Positions 47,156-56,238 of a stretch of 64,000 bases of DNA are shown piece by piece. The first letter of the stretch is position 1, and every line of letters starts with the position of its first letter. Where the stretch lies: positions 4,588,001-4,652,000 of the forward strand of contig NZ_LR130759.1 in the NCBI RefSeq assembly GCF_900292015.1, given 5' to 3'. Below the pieces are notes generated by a model. That model was not told where the DNA came from, did no database searches, and was given only the letters and a program-made list of their open reading frames with translations. The translations under genes and the position numbers were made by a program. The DNA comes from Mycobacterium basiliense. GTDB taxonomy: Bacteria; Actinomycetota; Actinomycetes; Mycobacteriales; Mycobacteriaceae.

Positions 47156-48637
47156 GTGAGTCGTATCACCACCGACCAACTCCGTGATGCGGTGCTAGAC
47201 GAAGGTTCGTTTGCCAGTTGGGATAGCGAGCCGCTATCACTGCCGGTATCGGCGTCCTACGCGCGTGATCTGGCCGACGCCCGAGCCGCCACCGGCCGCG
47301 ACGAATCGGTGCTGACCGGCGAGGGACGGGTATGCGGACGCCGGGTTGCGGTGGTGGTCTGCGAATTCGGCTTCCTCGCCGGCTCGATCGGGGTCGCCGC
47401 GGCCGAACGAATTACCGCGGCGGTGGAGCGCGCCACCGCCGAGCGACTGCCGCTGCTGGCCTCGCCGAGCTCCGGGGGCACCCGTATGCAGGAGGGCACG
47501 GTCGCTTTCCTGCAGATGGTGAAGATCGCCGCGGCCGTCCGGCTGCACAAACAAGCACACCTCCCCTATCTCGTCTATTTGCGCAATCCGACCACCGGTG
47601 GGGTCTTCGCGTCGTGGGGTTCGCTGGGCCATGTCACCGTCGCCGAGCCGGGAGCATTGATCGGCTTCCTAGGGCCCCGGGTGTACGAGTTGCTCTACGG
47701 GGAGGCATTTCCTTCCGGTGTACAGACTGCCGAGAATCTCCAACGGCACGGGGTCATCGACGGCGTCGTTGCGTTGGGCGAGCTGCGGCGCACGCTGGAT
47801 CGCGCGCTGACGGTGCTCACGGACGCTCCGGGGCGGCCCCTCACAACACCACCCTCTACACCAATACCTGATGTGTCGGCGTGGGATTCGGTGGTGGCGT
47901 CGCGGCGGCCGACCCGGCCAGGGGTGGAGCACCTGCTACGCCATGGTGCAACCGACCGGGTGCTGCTCTCCGGTACCGGCTACGGCGACGCGGCAACCAC
48001 GCTGCTCGCCCTCGCTCGCTTCGGTGGCCAGCCAGTGGTCGTCCTTGGCCAGCAAGGCGTGGGCGGCGGCATCGTCGGGCCCGCTTCGCTGCGTGCGGCG
48101 CGCCGCGGCATGGGGCTAGCCGCCGAGCTGCGACTGCCGCTGGTCCTGGTGATCGACACCGCCGGGCCCGCCTTGTCCGCCGATGCCGAGCAGGGTGGAC
48201 TGGCCGGACAGATCGCCCATAGCCTGGCCGACTTGGTCACGCTGGAGACTCCGACGGTATCGGTGCTGCTGGGTCAGGGCAGCGGCGGGCCGGCCCTGGC
48301 GATGGTGCCCGCCGATCGGGTGCTGGCCGCGCTCCACGGTTGGCTGGCTCCGCTCCCCCCGGAGGGGGCCAGTGCGATCGTCTTTCGCGACACCGCGCAC
48401 GCCGCTGAACTCGCTGCGGCGCAAGGCATCCGCTCGGCGGAACTGCTGCAGAGCGGAATCGTCGACGCCATCGTGCCGGAGTATCCCGATGCCGCGGACG
48501 AGCCGGTCGAGTTCGCCCGGCGCCTTTCGGACGTTATCGCGGCCGAGGTGCGGGCGCTGCGTACGTTGCCCGATGCCGAGCGCTTGGCAACCAGACTGCG
48601 CCGATACCGCCGCATCGGCTTACCCCGCGACACATAA
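47156..48637 (+). CDS. accD3: Acetyl/propionyl-CoA carboxylase carboxyltransferase AccD3
   Basis: The 493-residue protein carries two carboxyltransferase halves in one chain: the N-terminal one with RVAVVVCEFGFLAGSIGVAAAERI, ASPSSGGTRMQEG and GGVFASWGSLGHV, the C-terminal one with GQQGVGGGIVGPASLRAARRGMGLAAELRLPLVLVIDTAGPALS and GSGGPALAMVPADRVL. It would transfer CO2 from biotin to an acyl-CoA, together with a biotinylated AccA subunit encoded elsewhere. Its precise acyl-CoA is unsettled. It starts with GTG and looks leaderless. Its last codons (PRDT) and stop lie inside a 42-bp repeat found again after the next gene. Confidence 0.92.
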   Translation: MSRITTDQLRDAVLDEGSFASWDSEPLSLPVSASYARDLADARAATGRDESVLTGEGRVCGRRVAVVVCEFGFLAGSIGVAAAERITAAVERATAERLPLLASPSSGGTRMQEGTVAFLQMVKIAAAVRLHKQAHLPYLVYLRNPTTGGVFASWGSLGHVTVAEPGALIGFLGPRVYELLYGEAFPSGVQTAENLQRHGVIDGVVALGELRRTLDRALTVLTDAPGRPLTTPPSTPIPDVSAWDSVVASRRPTRPGVEHLLRHGATDRVLLSGTGYGDAATTLLALARFGGQPVVVLGQQGVGGGIVGPASLRAARRGMGLAAELRLPLVLVIDTAGPALSADAEQGGLAGQIAHSLADLVTLETPTVSVLLGQGSGGPALAMVPADRVLAALHGWLAPLPPEGASAIVFRDTAHAAELAAAQGIRSAELLQSGIVDAIVPEYPDAADEPVEFARRLSDVIAAEVRALRTLPDAERLATRLRRYRRIGLPRDT

Positions 48638-48666
48638 ACGGCGCACACGACACGCCGCTGCGCGTG
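48625..48666 (+). repeat. Left 42-bp direct repeat over the accD3 stop codon
   Basis: It matches 49557-49598 at 39 of 42 positions. It includes the final codons and the TAA of accD3 and the following GCACACGACACGCCGCTG. It brackets the frameshifted DUF559 gene with its twin 932 bp away. Confidence 0.85.
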
Positions 48667-48715
48667 GCCACACTTTATGTCTCGGCGAAACCCGTCATCG
48701 AGGCGTGGCGTCCTA

Positions 48716-49569
48716 ATGCACGTGAATGACCCGTTTATCGGCAGCGAGGCCACCCGGCAGGGGACGCTAACCCGGCGTCAGCTGCGTACCGGCTTCCGCG
48801 CCATCTACCCCGACATCTACCTGGCACGCCATACGGCGCCGTCATTGCGCTTACGCTCTGAAGCGGCCTGGCTGTGGTCGGGCCGCAGGGGAGTCCTGGC
48901 TGGGCTTGCCGCGGCGGCACCGCATGGTTCGGACTGGATCGACGAGAACGAACCCGTGGAGCTGATCTGGCGAAACCAACATGCACCCGCCGGTGTAGTG
49001 GTACGCAACCAACGCCTCGCGGAGGACGAGGTCACGCGTGTCGCGGAATTGCCAGTGACCGCTCTCCCGCGCACGGCGTTCGATCTGGCTCGACTGTTAT
49101 CCCCCGGCGGGCCGTCGCGCGTCTCGACGCATTAATGCGCGCCACGACATTCCGCATCGAGGATGTGCTGCAACTCGCCGAGCGACATCGCGGCGCACGC
49201 GGTCTCAGACAATTGCGAGCCGTGCTGCCACGAGTGGATCGGGGTGCGGCGTCTCCGAAGGAGACCTGCCTACGGCTTGCGCTGCTGGACTCGGGATTAC
49301 CGGCCCCGGAAACCCAAATACCGGTGGTGGCCAATTACCGGACGGTGGCGCTGCTGGACATGGGCTGGGAACGCTACCAGGTCGCTGTCGAGTACGACGG
49401 CGACCAACACCGGGCGAGCCGGCGCCAGTACGTCCGGGACATACGCCGGATGGCGAAGTTGGAAGACCTCGGATGGACCGTCATCCGGGTGATCGCCGAG
49501 GACCGGTTAGCAGACGTCTTGTACAAGGTCCGGCAGGCACTACGCCGCCGCGGATACCGCGACACGTAA
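48716..49569 (+). pseudogene. Frameshifted DUF559 (Vsr-like nuclease) protein with N-terminal AbiEi-like helix-turn-helix
   Basis: The N-terminal part (48716-49135) gives a winged-helix-like region, GTLTRRQLRTGFRAIYPDIYLAR, as in AbiEi-type antitoxins. The frame then breaks after RTAFDLARLLSP near a run of five C at 49101-49105. Frame 1 continues with RAVARLDALMR and an intact DUF559 domain to 49569: PKETCLRLALLDSGLPAPETQIPV, then VAVEYDGDQHRASRRQYVRDIRR and WTVIRV, with the acidic and histidine residues of this nuclease-like fold. A sixth C in the run would restore one protein of about 284 residues. So this is either a single-base deletion or a sequencing error. Confidence 0.8.
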
Positions 49570-49598
49570 ACGCCGCACACGACACGCCGCTGTGCGTG
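49557..49598 (+). repeat. Right 42-bp direct repeat over the DUF559 stop codon
   Basis: Twin of 48625-48666. It covers the last codons (YRDT) and TAA of the DUF559 gene in the same register as in accD3. Confidence 0.85.
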
Positions 49599-49645
49599 AC
49601 CCTGACTGACAACTCGCTTGCCTCGGCACCCGAGGCAAGCGAGCG

Positions 49646-50257
49646 CTACCGGGCAAGCACCACGTTGAGCAGTTGACTAAGCCAGGCACGCGCCGCGGCC
49701 TGTTCGTTGTCGAGCAGAAGCTGGATGCTCACGCCGTCGTAGACCGCAACGACGGCGCGGGCGGCACCGGCAACACCGCCGATCGCCTTGGGCAACTCAA
49801 CATCGCCGCCGGCGAGGCGTTCTTCGACGGCGGCTCGCAGTTGTGCACGATGAACCGCCAGGCGCTGAGCCAGCTCCGGATGTCGGGCGGCGTGCAGCAG
49901 AAAGTCGGTCTTGATGAGCAGCCAGTCGCGGTCAAGTAACAGGGTGTTGGCGATCCGGTCGACGGTCCCCGGCACATCCGTCGGATCATCAGCGCTCGCC
50001 ATGGCGCTGCCGACCTGTTCGGCAATAAATGTGGCGCGCTGGTCGTAAAGCGTGAAGAACAGCTCCTCCAGGCTGTCGAACTGCGAATAGAATGCCCCCC
50101 GCGTATAACCCGCTGCCGCACAGACGTCCTCGATTCGCACGTGCCCGAAACCCTTGTCGGCGAAGACCTTGAACGCCGCATCGATCAATCGAGCGCGGGT
50201 TTCTGCGCGGCGTTTGGTCACCCGCGTCGGGTTGGTCGCGGGAGTCGTCGGTGTCAT
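49646..50257 (-). CDS. TetR-family transcriptional repressor
   Basis: The 203-residue protein has the TetR DNA-binding domain at residues about 15-65: TRARLIDAAFKVFADKGFGHVRIEDVCAAAGYTRGAFYSQFDSLEELF. The rest is a helical ligand-binding and dimerisation domain with no recognisable ligand. It is divergent from the FAD-dependent dehydrogenase, with a 37-bp palindrome between them, so it probably represses both itself and that gene and is released by the substrate or product. I do not recall this pair between accD3 and prrA in H37Rv. Confidence 0.92.
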   Translation of the reverse strand: MTPTTPATNPTRVTKRRAETRARLIDAAFKVFADKGFGHVRIEDVCAAAGYTRGAFYSQFDSLEELFFTLYDQRATFIAEQVGSAMASADDPTDVPGTVDRIANTLLLDRDWLLIKTDFLLHAARHPELAQRLAVHRAQLRAAVEERLAGGDVELPKAIGGVAGAARAVVAVYDGVSIQLLLDNEQAAARAWLSQLLNVVLAR

Positions 50258-50269
50258 CTACATCACACT

Positions 50270-50306
50270 CCGATACATCAGTGCATCCGATGCATTAATG
50301 TATCGG
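50270..50306. promoter_or_regulatory. 37-bp nested palindrome, probable TetR operator
   Basis: Outer arms CCGATACAT (50270-50278) and ATGTATCGG (50298-50306) enclose an inner palindrome TGCATC-C-GATGCA (50282-50294), all centred on base 50288. Two nested symmetrical elements would fit two repressor dimers, or one long operator. It overlaps the likely promoters of the TetR gene and the dehydrogenase. Confidence 0.75.
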
Positions 50307-50355
50307 ATATGTGGGCGTAAGGCATACCCGCACGCAACTTTAGAAAGGCTGTCGG

Positions 50356-52026
50356 ATGGACGCTGATGTCATCGTGGTCGGTGCGGGTTTGGCCGGTCTG
50401 GTCGCCACCCACGAATTAACCCGCCAGGGCAAGAAGGTCGCGGTGGTCGATCAGGAGAACGAGAACAACCTCGGCGGTCAGGCCTTCTGGTCGTTCGGCG
50501 GGCTATTCCTGGTCGACACTCCCGAACAGCGCGTCCTCGGGATCAAGGACTCCTTGGAGCTGGCCTGGAACGACTGGTCTGGCAGCGCGGCCTTCGACCG
50601 GCCCGATGATGAAGACTTCTGGGCCACCAAATGGGCACGCTCCTACGTGGAATTCGCCGCCGGCGAGAAGCGTGCCTATCTCACCGACCTCGGCATCCGA
50701 TTGATGCCGACGGTGGGTTGGGCCGAGCGCGGAGATCTGCGCGCCGACGGGCACGGGAATTCCGTTCCGCGTTTTCACATCGCCTGGGGCACCGGTACCG
50801 GAGTCGTGGAGCCGTTTGTGGGTTCGGCCCGGCAAGGCGCCAAAGACAAGCTGGTGACCTTTTACCACCGCCATCGCGTCGACGAATTGGTCTTCACCGA
50901 CGGCGCGGTCACCGGAATCAAGGGCACGGTGTTGGCACCCGATGACGCGGTGCGCGGCGCCCCCTCCAACCGTGACGAGATCGGCGAATTCGAACTGCGC
51001 GCTCAGGCGGTGATCATCACCAGCGGCGGGATCGGCGGCAACCACGAGATGGTGCGTCGCTACTGGCCCGAGCGGATGGGCACACCACCGGCGTCGATGA
51101 TCACCGGCGTGCCCGCCTACGTCGACGGCCGGATGCTCGACATTGCCAACGACAGCGGAGTCCGCCTGGTCAACCGCGACCGGATGTGGCACTACACCGA
51201 GGGCGTCAACAACTGGGACCCAATCTGGCCACAGCACGCCATCCGCATCATTCCGGGCCCGTCCTCGATGTGGTTCGACGCGCTCGGACGACGGCTGCCC
51301 GCTCCCTACCTGCCGGGCTACGACACCCTGGGCACCCTGCGGCATCTGCGCACTACGCCCGACATTGCACAATATGACTACTCCTGGTTCATCCTGAACC
51401 AGAAGATCATCAAGAAGGAGTTCGCACTCTCCGGCTCCGAGCAAAACCCCGACATCACCGGCAAGAGCCGCGCGGCCGTCTTGCAGGAGAGGTTTCTCAA
51501 TAAGGACGCCACGGGTCCGGTCGAGGCCTTCAAGAGACACGGCGCTGACTTTGTGGTCGCCGATCACCTCGAAGAGCTCGTCAAGAAGATGAATGCACTG
51601 ACCGACGAACCCCTCCTCGATCCGGCCGCGATCCGCGCCCAGATCGAATCCCGGGATTTGCAGGTGGCCAATCCGTTCTGCAAAGACGTCCAGGTCCAGG
51701 GCATCCGAAATGCGCGGCGCGCCCTCGGTGATCGACTCGGCAGAGTGGCCGCCCCCCACCGCATACTGAATCCGAAGGCCGGCCCGCTGATCGCCGCGAA
51801 GTTGCACATCTTGACCCGAAAAACGTTGGGCGGCATTCAAACCGATCTATCGTCACGGGCGATGGGCAGCGATGGTCAACCGATTCCCGGCTTGTATGCC
51901 GCCGGGGAAGTCGCCGGGTTCGGTGGCGGCGGTGTGCACGGCTACAACGCGCTGGAAGGCACCTTCCTGGGCGGCTGCATATTTTCCGGACGCGCCGCTG
52001 GCAGGGCCGCCGCCGCCGCCGTCTGA
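50356..52026 (+). CDS. FAD-dependent dehydrogenase of the KstD/fumarate-reductase type (Rv0785-like)
   Basis: The 556-residue protein starts with the FAD-binding loop [30 protein letters not shown]. Further family segments are [57 protein letters not shown] and the C-terminal FAD segment [36 protein letters not shown]. Members dehydrogenate 3-ketosteroids or reduce flavin-accessible double bonds; the protein is closest, by recall, to Rv0785. The adjacent divergent TetR gene and palindrome suggest induction by its substrate. A strong hairpin follows the stop. Confidence 0.9.
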   Translation: MDADVIVVGAGLAGLVATHELTRQGKKVAVVDQENENNLGGQAFWSFGGLFLVDTPEQRVLGIKDSLELAWNDWSGSAAFDRPDDEDFWATKWARSYVEFAAGEKRAYLTDLGIRLMPTVGWAERGDLRADGHGNSVPRFHIAWGTGTGVVEPFVGSARQGAKDKLVTFYHRHRVDELVFTDGAVTGIKGTVLAPDDAVRGAPSNRDEIGEFELRAQAVIITSGGIGGNHEMVRRYWPERMGTPPASMITGVPAYVDGRMLDIANDSGVRLVNRDRMWHYTEGVNNWDPIWPQHAIRIIPGPSSMWFDALGRRLPAPYLPGYDTLGTLRHLRTTPDIAQYDYSWFILNQKIIKKEFALSGSEQNPDITGKSRAAVLQERFLNKDATGPVEAFKRHGADFVVADHLEELVKKMNALTDEPLLDPAAIRAQIESRDLQVANPFCKDVQVQGIRNARRALGDRLGRVAAPHRILNPKAGPLIAAKLHILTRKTLGGIQTDLSSRAMGSDGQPIPGLYAAGEVAGFGGGGVHGYNALEGTFLGGCIFSGRAAGRAAAAAV

Positions 52027-52049
52027 GCGACCTCAAGGGGTACCACCCT

Positions 52050-52111
52050 CGCGAGCAGACGCAGAATCGCACAAAATCCTCGATTTTGATGCGATTCTGC
52101 GTCTGCTCGCG
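52050..52111. terminator. Very long hairpin after the FAD-dependent dehydrogenase
   Basis: A 21-bp perfect stem (5' arm from 52051, 3' arm to 52110), extendable by one base pair outward, continues inward, after one bulged A, as a 7-bp stem with loop CTC. There is no U-tract, as usual in mycobacteria. The outer sequence GCGAGCAGACGC recurs, as I recall, in many mycobacterial intergenic hairpins. It lies between two genes of the same strand and so should end the first transcript before prrA. Confidence 0.8.
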
Positions 52112-52184
52112 CGAAATGAGCTGGCTCACGACCCGGCGGGCGTCCTCCCACCGACATTGCCGGCGGTCAGGCAAAATAGGCGGC

Positions 52185-52886
52185 ATGGACACTGGTGCGA
52201 CCTCACCTCGGGTCTTGGTGGTTGATGACGACTCCGATGTGCTCGCCTCTCTGGAACGTGGCCTTCGGCTGTCTGGATTCGAGGTTGCTACCGCGGTCGA
52301 CGGGGCCGAGGCCCTGCGCAGCGCCACCGAGACCCGGCCGGACGCGATCGTGCTCGACATCAACATGCCAGTGCTGGACGGTGTCAGCGTTGTCACCGCA
52401 CTACGAGCCATGGACAACGACGTCCCGGTCTGCGTACTGTCCGCACGCAGCTCGGTGGACGACCGAGTTGCCGGCTTGGAGGCCGGCGCCGACGATTACC
52501 TGGTCAAGCCGTTCGTCCTGGCCGAACTGGTGGCGCGGGTCAAGGCGCTGTTGCGCCGCCGCGGCTCGACCGCAACGTCCTCCTCGGAGACCATCACGGT
52601 AGGTCCGCTGGAGGTAGACATCCCCGGTCGGCGAGCCAGGGTCAACGGCGTCGATGTCGACCTGACAAAGCGGGAATTCGACCTGCTGGCGGTCCTGGCC
52701 GAACACAAGACGGCCGTGCTGTCCCGCGCGCAACTGCTCGAGCTGGTCTGGGGCTACGACTTCGCCGCCGACACCAATGTCGTCGACGTGTTCATCGGTT
52801 ACCTACGCCGCAAACTCGAGGCCAACGGTGGCCCCCGGCTGCTGCACACCGTCCGGGGCGTCGGGTTCGTGCTCAGGATGCAGTAG
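52185..52886 (+). CDS. prrA: Two-component response regulator PrrA
   Basis: I start at the ATG at 52185 (233 residues), because the three codons before it begin with ATA, not a start. The receiver domain (about 9-120) has the acidic pocket VVDDD, the phosphorylated D58 in VLDINMP, and the lysine in LVKPF. The OmpR-type winged helix (about 140-233) has [30 protein letters not shown] and [13 protein letters not shown]. PrrA controls genes for intracellular adaptation, nitrogen and respiration in M. tuberculosis. prrB follows directly after the stop. Confidence 0.96.
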   Translation: MDTGATSPRVLVVDDDSDVLASLERGLRLSGFEVATAVDGAEALRSATETRPDAIVLDINMPVLDGVSVVTALRAMDNDVPVCVLSARSSVDDRVAGLEAGADDYLVKPFVLAELVARVKALLRRRGSTATSSSETITVGPLEVDIPGRRARVNGVDVDLTKREFDLLAVLAEHKTAVLSRAQLLELVWGYDFAADTNVVDVFIGYLRRKLEANGGPRLLHTVRGVGFVLRMQ

Positions 52887-54227
52887 GTGAACATCCTGTC
52901 GCGAATCTTCGCCCGTACGCCCTCGCTGCGCACCCGGGTGGTGGTCGCTACGGCCATCGGCGCCGCGATCCCGGTGCTCATCGTCGGGACGGTGGTGTGG
53001 GTGGGGATCACCAACGACCGCAAAGAGCGGTTGGATCGCCGGCTGGACGAGGCCGCGGGCTTCGCGATTCCGTTCGTGCCACGCGGCCTGGACGAAATAC
53101 CGCGCTCCCCCAACGACCAGGACGCCCTGATCACGGTCCGCCGGGGCGACCTGGTCAAGTCGAATTCAGACATCACGTTGCCGAAACTGCACGAGGACTA
53201 CGCCGACACCTTCATCCGGGGGGTGCGTTACCGAGTGCGCACGGTGGAGATCCCAGGGCCCGAACCGACGTCGGTGGCCGTCGGTGCGACCTACGACGCC
53301 ACCATCGCCGAAACCAACAATCTGCATCGCCGGGTGTTGCTCATCTGCGGATTCGCCATCGCTGCGGCGGCAGTGTTCGCCTGGCTGCTTGCGGTGTTCG
53401 CGGTGCGGCCGTTTAAGCAGCTCGCCGAACAAACGCGGTCAATCGACGCCGGGGACGAGGCACCGCGGGTGGAAGTGCACGGCGCCAGCGAAGCCATTGA
53501 GATCGCGGAAGCGATGAGGGGCATGCTGCAGCGAATCTGGAATGAGCAGAACCGAACGAAGGAGGCGCTGGCTTCGGCGCGCGACTTCGCGGCGGTGTCC
53601 TCCCACGAATTACGCACACCGTTGACCGCGATGCGGACAAATCTTGAGGTGTTGTCCACCCTGGATATGCCCGACGAGCAGCGCAAGGAAGTGCTCAACG
53701 ACGTGATCCGAACCCAGTCACGCATCGAGGCGACACTGGGCGCTTTGGAACGGTTGGCCCAAGGGGAACTGTCGACGTCGGAAGACCATGTGCCGGTCGA
53801 CATCACCGAATTGCTGGACCGCGCCGCCCACGATGCCATGCGGATCTACCCCGACCTCGATGTCTCGCTAGTGCCGTCGCCGACCTGCATCATCGTCGGA
53901 TTGCCGGCGGGACTGAGACTGGCTGTCGACAACGCCATCGCTAATGCCGTCAAACACGGCGGCGCCACTAGGGTGCAGTTGTCCGCGGTAAGCTCCCGGG
54001 CCGGGGTCGAAATCGCCATCGACGACAACGGCAGCGGAGTGCCGGAGGCCGAGCGCCAGATGGTGTTCGAGCGGTTCTCCCGCGGGTCAACGGCTTCTCA
54101 TTCGGGCTCCGGTCTTGGGCTGGCCCTAGTGGCCCAGCAGGCCAAGCTGCACGGCGGGACGGCGGCTCTGCAGGTCAGTCCGCTCGGCGGCGCACGCCTA
54201 TTACTCAAAATTCCCGGCCCGAGCTAG
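52887..54227 (+). CDS. prrB: Sensor histidine kinase PrrB
   Basis: The 446-residue membrane kinase starts with GTG immediately after the prrA stop. Two transmembrane helices (about 20-42 and 148-170) flank an extracytoplasmic loop. A HAMP region (about 170-225) precedes the H-box DFAAVSSHELRTPLTAM with the phospho-acceptor H240. The ATPase has the N-box DNAIANAVKHGG, DNGSGVP, FERFSRGS and GSGLGLALV. It phosphorylates PrrA on an unknown signal. Confidence 0.96.
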   Translation: MNILSRIFARTPSLRTRVVVATAIGAAIPVLIVGTVVWVGITNDRKERLDRRLDEAAGFAIPFVPRGLDEIPRSPNDQDALITVRRGDLVKSNSDITLPKLHEDYADTFIRGVRYRVRTVEIPGPEPTSVAVGATYDATIAETNNLHRRVLLICGFAIAAAAVFAWLLAVFAVRPFKQLAEQTRSIDAGDEAPRVEVHGASEAIEIAEAMRGMLQRIWNEQNRTKEALASARDFAAVSSHELRTPLTAMRTNLEVLSTLDMPDEQRKEVLNDVIRTQSRIEATLGALERLAQGELSTSEDHVPVDITELLDRAAHDAMRIYPDLDVSLVPSPTCIIVGLPAGLRLAVDNAIANAVKHGGATRVQLSAVSSRAGVEIAIDDNGSGVPEAERQMVFERFSRGSTASHSGSGLGLALVAQQAKLHGGTAALQVSPLGGARLLLKIPGPS

Positions 54228-54245
54228 CCGAACGCCGACGACCTG

Positions 54246-54881
54246 TCATTTTTTTCGCGCACTCTTGCACCAGGCGGTGAAGAAGGCGCGCACGGCCGAG
54301 GCCTCGTCCTCAAACCAGACCTGGGCGACGGTCGCATCATAGGAGGGATCGTCGGGCGTGTAGTAAAGCCTGGTGTCCGAGCGACCCTTCACCAACCAAC
54401 CCTCCGGCCCACTGCCGTCGGCGTCGGGTCGCGCCGACCCCGGGCCGTAAGGCTCGAACCGAGCGGGACGCACCCTTTCCACCGGCGCAGCCGCGGCACT
54501 CGAAATCTGCTCGGGCGCCAAATCCTTAGCGACCGCAGTCCGCCTCGCCGGAGTCTTCTTGACCACCACGATCCGCTTCTTCGGCGATTTTGCTGCCGAG
54601 ACCTTCTTCCGCACAACCTTTTTAGTGACAGCGCCCTTGCCGGCCGGCGGCCTCTTCACCGGCATCCGTCTTGTGGGGTCCTTGCGGGCGGCCTTGTCTG
54701 TTCGCTTCTCGGCAGTCGCGATGGCGTCCTCCGCTGTTGGTACAGCGGCGCGATCCGCTCCGCCTATTGAGGCCCCCACCGGAACTGGATGTTTGACCGG
54801 GCGGACCATCAGGGCCAATGTCAACATCATCCCGAGCGCGAACGCCAGCCCGATCAACCACCAGTGCACGTGGCTCATCAC
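54246..54881 (-). CDS. arfC: ArfC-like membrane-anchored basic protein
   Basis: The frame opens with GTG at 54881, whose last base precedes ATG at 54878; a GTGA overlap with the arfB stop is seen. The 211-residue product has one N-terminal helix (WWLIGLAFALGMMLTLALMV), then a Lys/Arg/Ala-rich linker (about 60-125) with KKVVRKKV and KKRIVVVKK, and a compact C-terminal domain (PYGPGSARPDADGSGPEGWLVKGRSDTRLYYTPDDPSYDATVAQVWFEDEASAVRAFFTAW, given here in pieces: GWLVKGR, YYTPDDP, QVWF). This end resembles the mycobacterial channel-associated domain of Rv0901. ArfABC is needed for ammonia release and fast acid adaptation. It is longer than the about 173 residues I recall for Rv0901. Confidence 0.85.
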   Translation of the reverse strand: MMSHVHWWLIGLAFALGMMLTLALMVRPVKHPVPVGASIGGADRAAVPTAEDAIATAEKRTDKAARKDPTRRMPVKRPPAGKGAVTKKVVRKKVSAAKSPKKRIVVVKKTPARRTAVAKDLAPEQISSAAAAPVERVRPARFEPYGPGSARPDADGSGPEGWLVKGRSDTRLYYTPDDPSYDATVAQVWFEDEASAVRAFFTAWCKSARKK

Positions 54882-55138
54882 TGCGCCGCCTCAGCCTCAT
54901 GCGACTCAACCGCATGCGACTCAACCGCATGCGATTCAGCCTCATCCGACTCGGCCTCATCCGACTCGGCCTCATCCGACTCATTGGAATCCGACTCGGC
55001 GGTATCCGCCTCAACCTCATCCGCCGTATCGTCTTGGCCACTAACGTGTTTGATGGACACGACGACAATCGCCCAGGCAACGGCCGAACCCGCCACGAAG
55101 GCAACCAGGTAGCACAACCACTGGATCAGGAAATCCAC
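54878..55138 (-). CDS. arfB: ArfB-like single-helix protein with acidic tandem-repeat tail
   Basis: The 86-residue product has one membrane helix (LIQWLCYLVAFVAGSAVAWAIVVVSI) and an acidic tail built of five-residue repeats (SDEAE three times, then SHAVE twice). The tail is encoded by seven 15-bp units. I recall about 50 residues for Rv0900, so the tail is largely an expansion. It lies 12 bp after arfA and overlaps arfC. Confidence 0.85.
   Translation of the reverse strand: MDFLIQWLCYLVAFVAGSAVAWAIVVVSIKHVSGQDDTADEVEADTAESDSNESDEAESDEAESDEAESHAVESHAVESHEAEAAQ
54898..55002 (-). repeat. 15-bp tandem repeat, 7 units, inside arfB
   Basis: On the + strand the units begin CATGCGACTCAACCG (twice), CATGCGATTCAGCCT, CATCCGACTCGGCCT (twice), CATCCGACTCATTGG and AATCCGACTCGGCGG. 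The length keeps the reading frame, so copy number can change without breaking the gene. Confidence 0.9.
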
Positions 55139-55150
55139 GCCGAATTCTCC

Positions 55151-56137
55151 TTAGCTGACCACGATTTCGACGCGGCGATTCTTGATACGACCGTCGGGCG
55201 TGTCATTGCTGGCTATCGGATTCGTCGAACCGAGGCCCTTGGTGGCGATATGATCACCGGCCACTCCCTGAGCAATGAGGAATTTTGCGACTGTAGTAGC
55301 GCGCTGGGCACTCAGCGGAATGTTGATGCCTTCGCCGCCACTGTTGTCGGCGTAGCCGTTGAGAGTCACCCGGGCATCCGGACACGCTTTGAGCTTGTCG
55401 GCCACCTTCGTCAGGATTTGATTATCGGCTGGGGTCAGGCTTACCCCATCGTCGGCAAAGCCGATCGACCCCCCGGTCAAGCCATTAATGGTCGCCTGTA
55501 GGTCCCCGCACGGGGCGGTCGCGGCGGCCGGCGGGGCCTGCCCCTGGACCGCAATGTGGTTTGTGACTTTCACTCCGGACCAGGCGCCCACCGCCGCGCG
55601 TTCGACCGCATCCTTCTGGTCGGGCGACGCGGCAGTTCCCGACAGGGTGACGGTATCTCCTTCGACCTTGAGGGTGAAATCCGGAATGAGCGCGCTGGCG
55701 GTAAAAACCGGTTCTGCGTTGGCGAAGTCAAGTGCGCGAACAAGGGGATCAATTCTGATCTGGTCGATGACGGTGACATCCGGTTTGAGCAGGCCATTGA
55801 GTGATTTCATCAAGGTCGCCTTGGCGCCCTCGTCAGGAAAATCACCGATCAGCGTGATGGTATTGCCACTGCGACTCACGGACAGCAAAGACAGCGACAA
55901 CCCCGGGGCGCTGGAGGTAGCGGTCGTTGTGGACAGAGTCGGCAGGTCACCAGTTGGCCCGGTCACCCCCGCGGGTCTCTGGAAAACGCCAGAACCGATC
56001 GCCGCGAGCAGCAATGGAATAACCGCCAGACCGATTAGCCAGGGAACGCCCAGCGGACGACGGTCGAATTTCGATGCTGCGGGTGCATCAGTGGGGGCGG
56101 GCGACGCGTCTATGCCCGCTTCGGTACCCACCGGCAC
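55151..56137 (-). CDS. arfA: Outer-membrane/peptidoglycan-associated protein ArfA (OmpATb)
   Basis: The 328-residue protein has one N-terminal helix ([20 protein letters not shown]), a BON-type double domain (about 70-200, for example [27 protein letters not shown] and [25 protein letters not shown]), and a C-terminal OmpA peptidoglycan-binding domain (about 215-328) with [46 protein letters not shown] in short phrases such as NGYADNSG and LSAQRA, and NRRVEIVVS at the end. It heads the arfABC operon, which in M. tuberculosis promotes ammonia secretion and pH neutralisation. Confidence 0.95.
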   Translation of the reverse strand: MPVGTEAGIDASPAPTDAPAASKFDRRPLGVPWLIGLAVIPLLLAAIGSGVFQRPAGVTGPTGDLPTLSTTTATSSAPGLSLSLLSVSRSGNTITLIGDFPDEGAKATLMKSLNGLLKPDVTVIDQIRIDPLVRALDFANAEPVFTASALIPDFTLKVEGDTVTLSGTAASPDQKDAVERAAVGAWSGVKVTNHIAVQGQAPPAAATAPCGDLQATINGLTGGSIGFADDGVSLTPADNQILTKVADKLKACPDARVTLNGYADNSGGEGINIPLSAQRATTVAKFLIAQGVAGDHIATKGLGSTNPIASNDTPDGRIKNRRVEIVVS

Positions 56138-56238
56138 GCCTCCTTAGCGTTGTTGAACAAACTCATTCGTGCTTCCAGCGATATGCAGCCTACCGACTCG
56201 CTGCCGGCGCAACCGCCGACGTCAGGCACACTGGAGCA

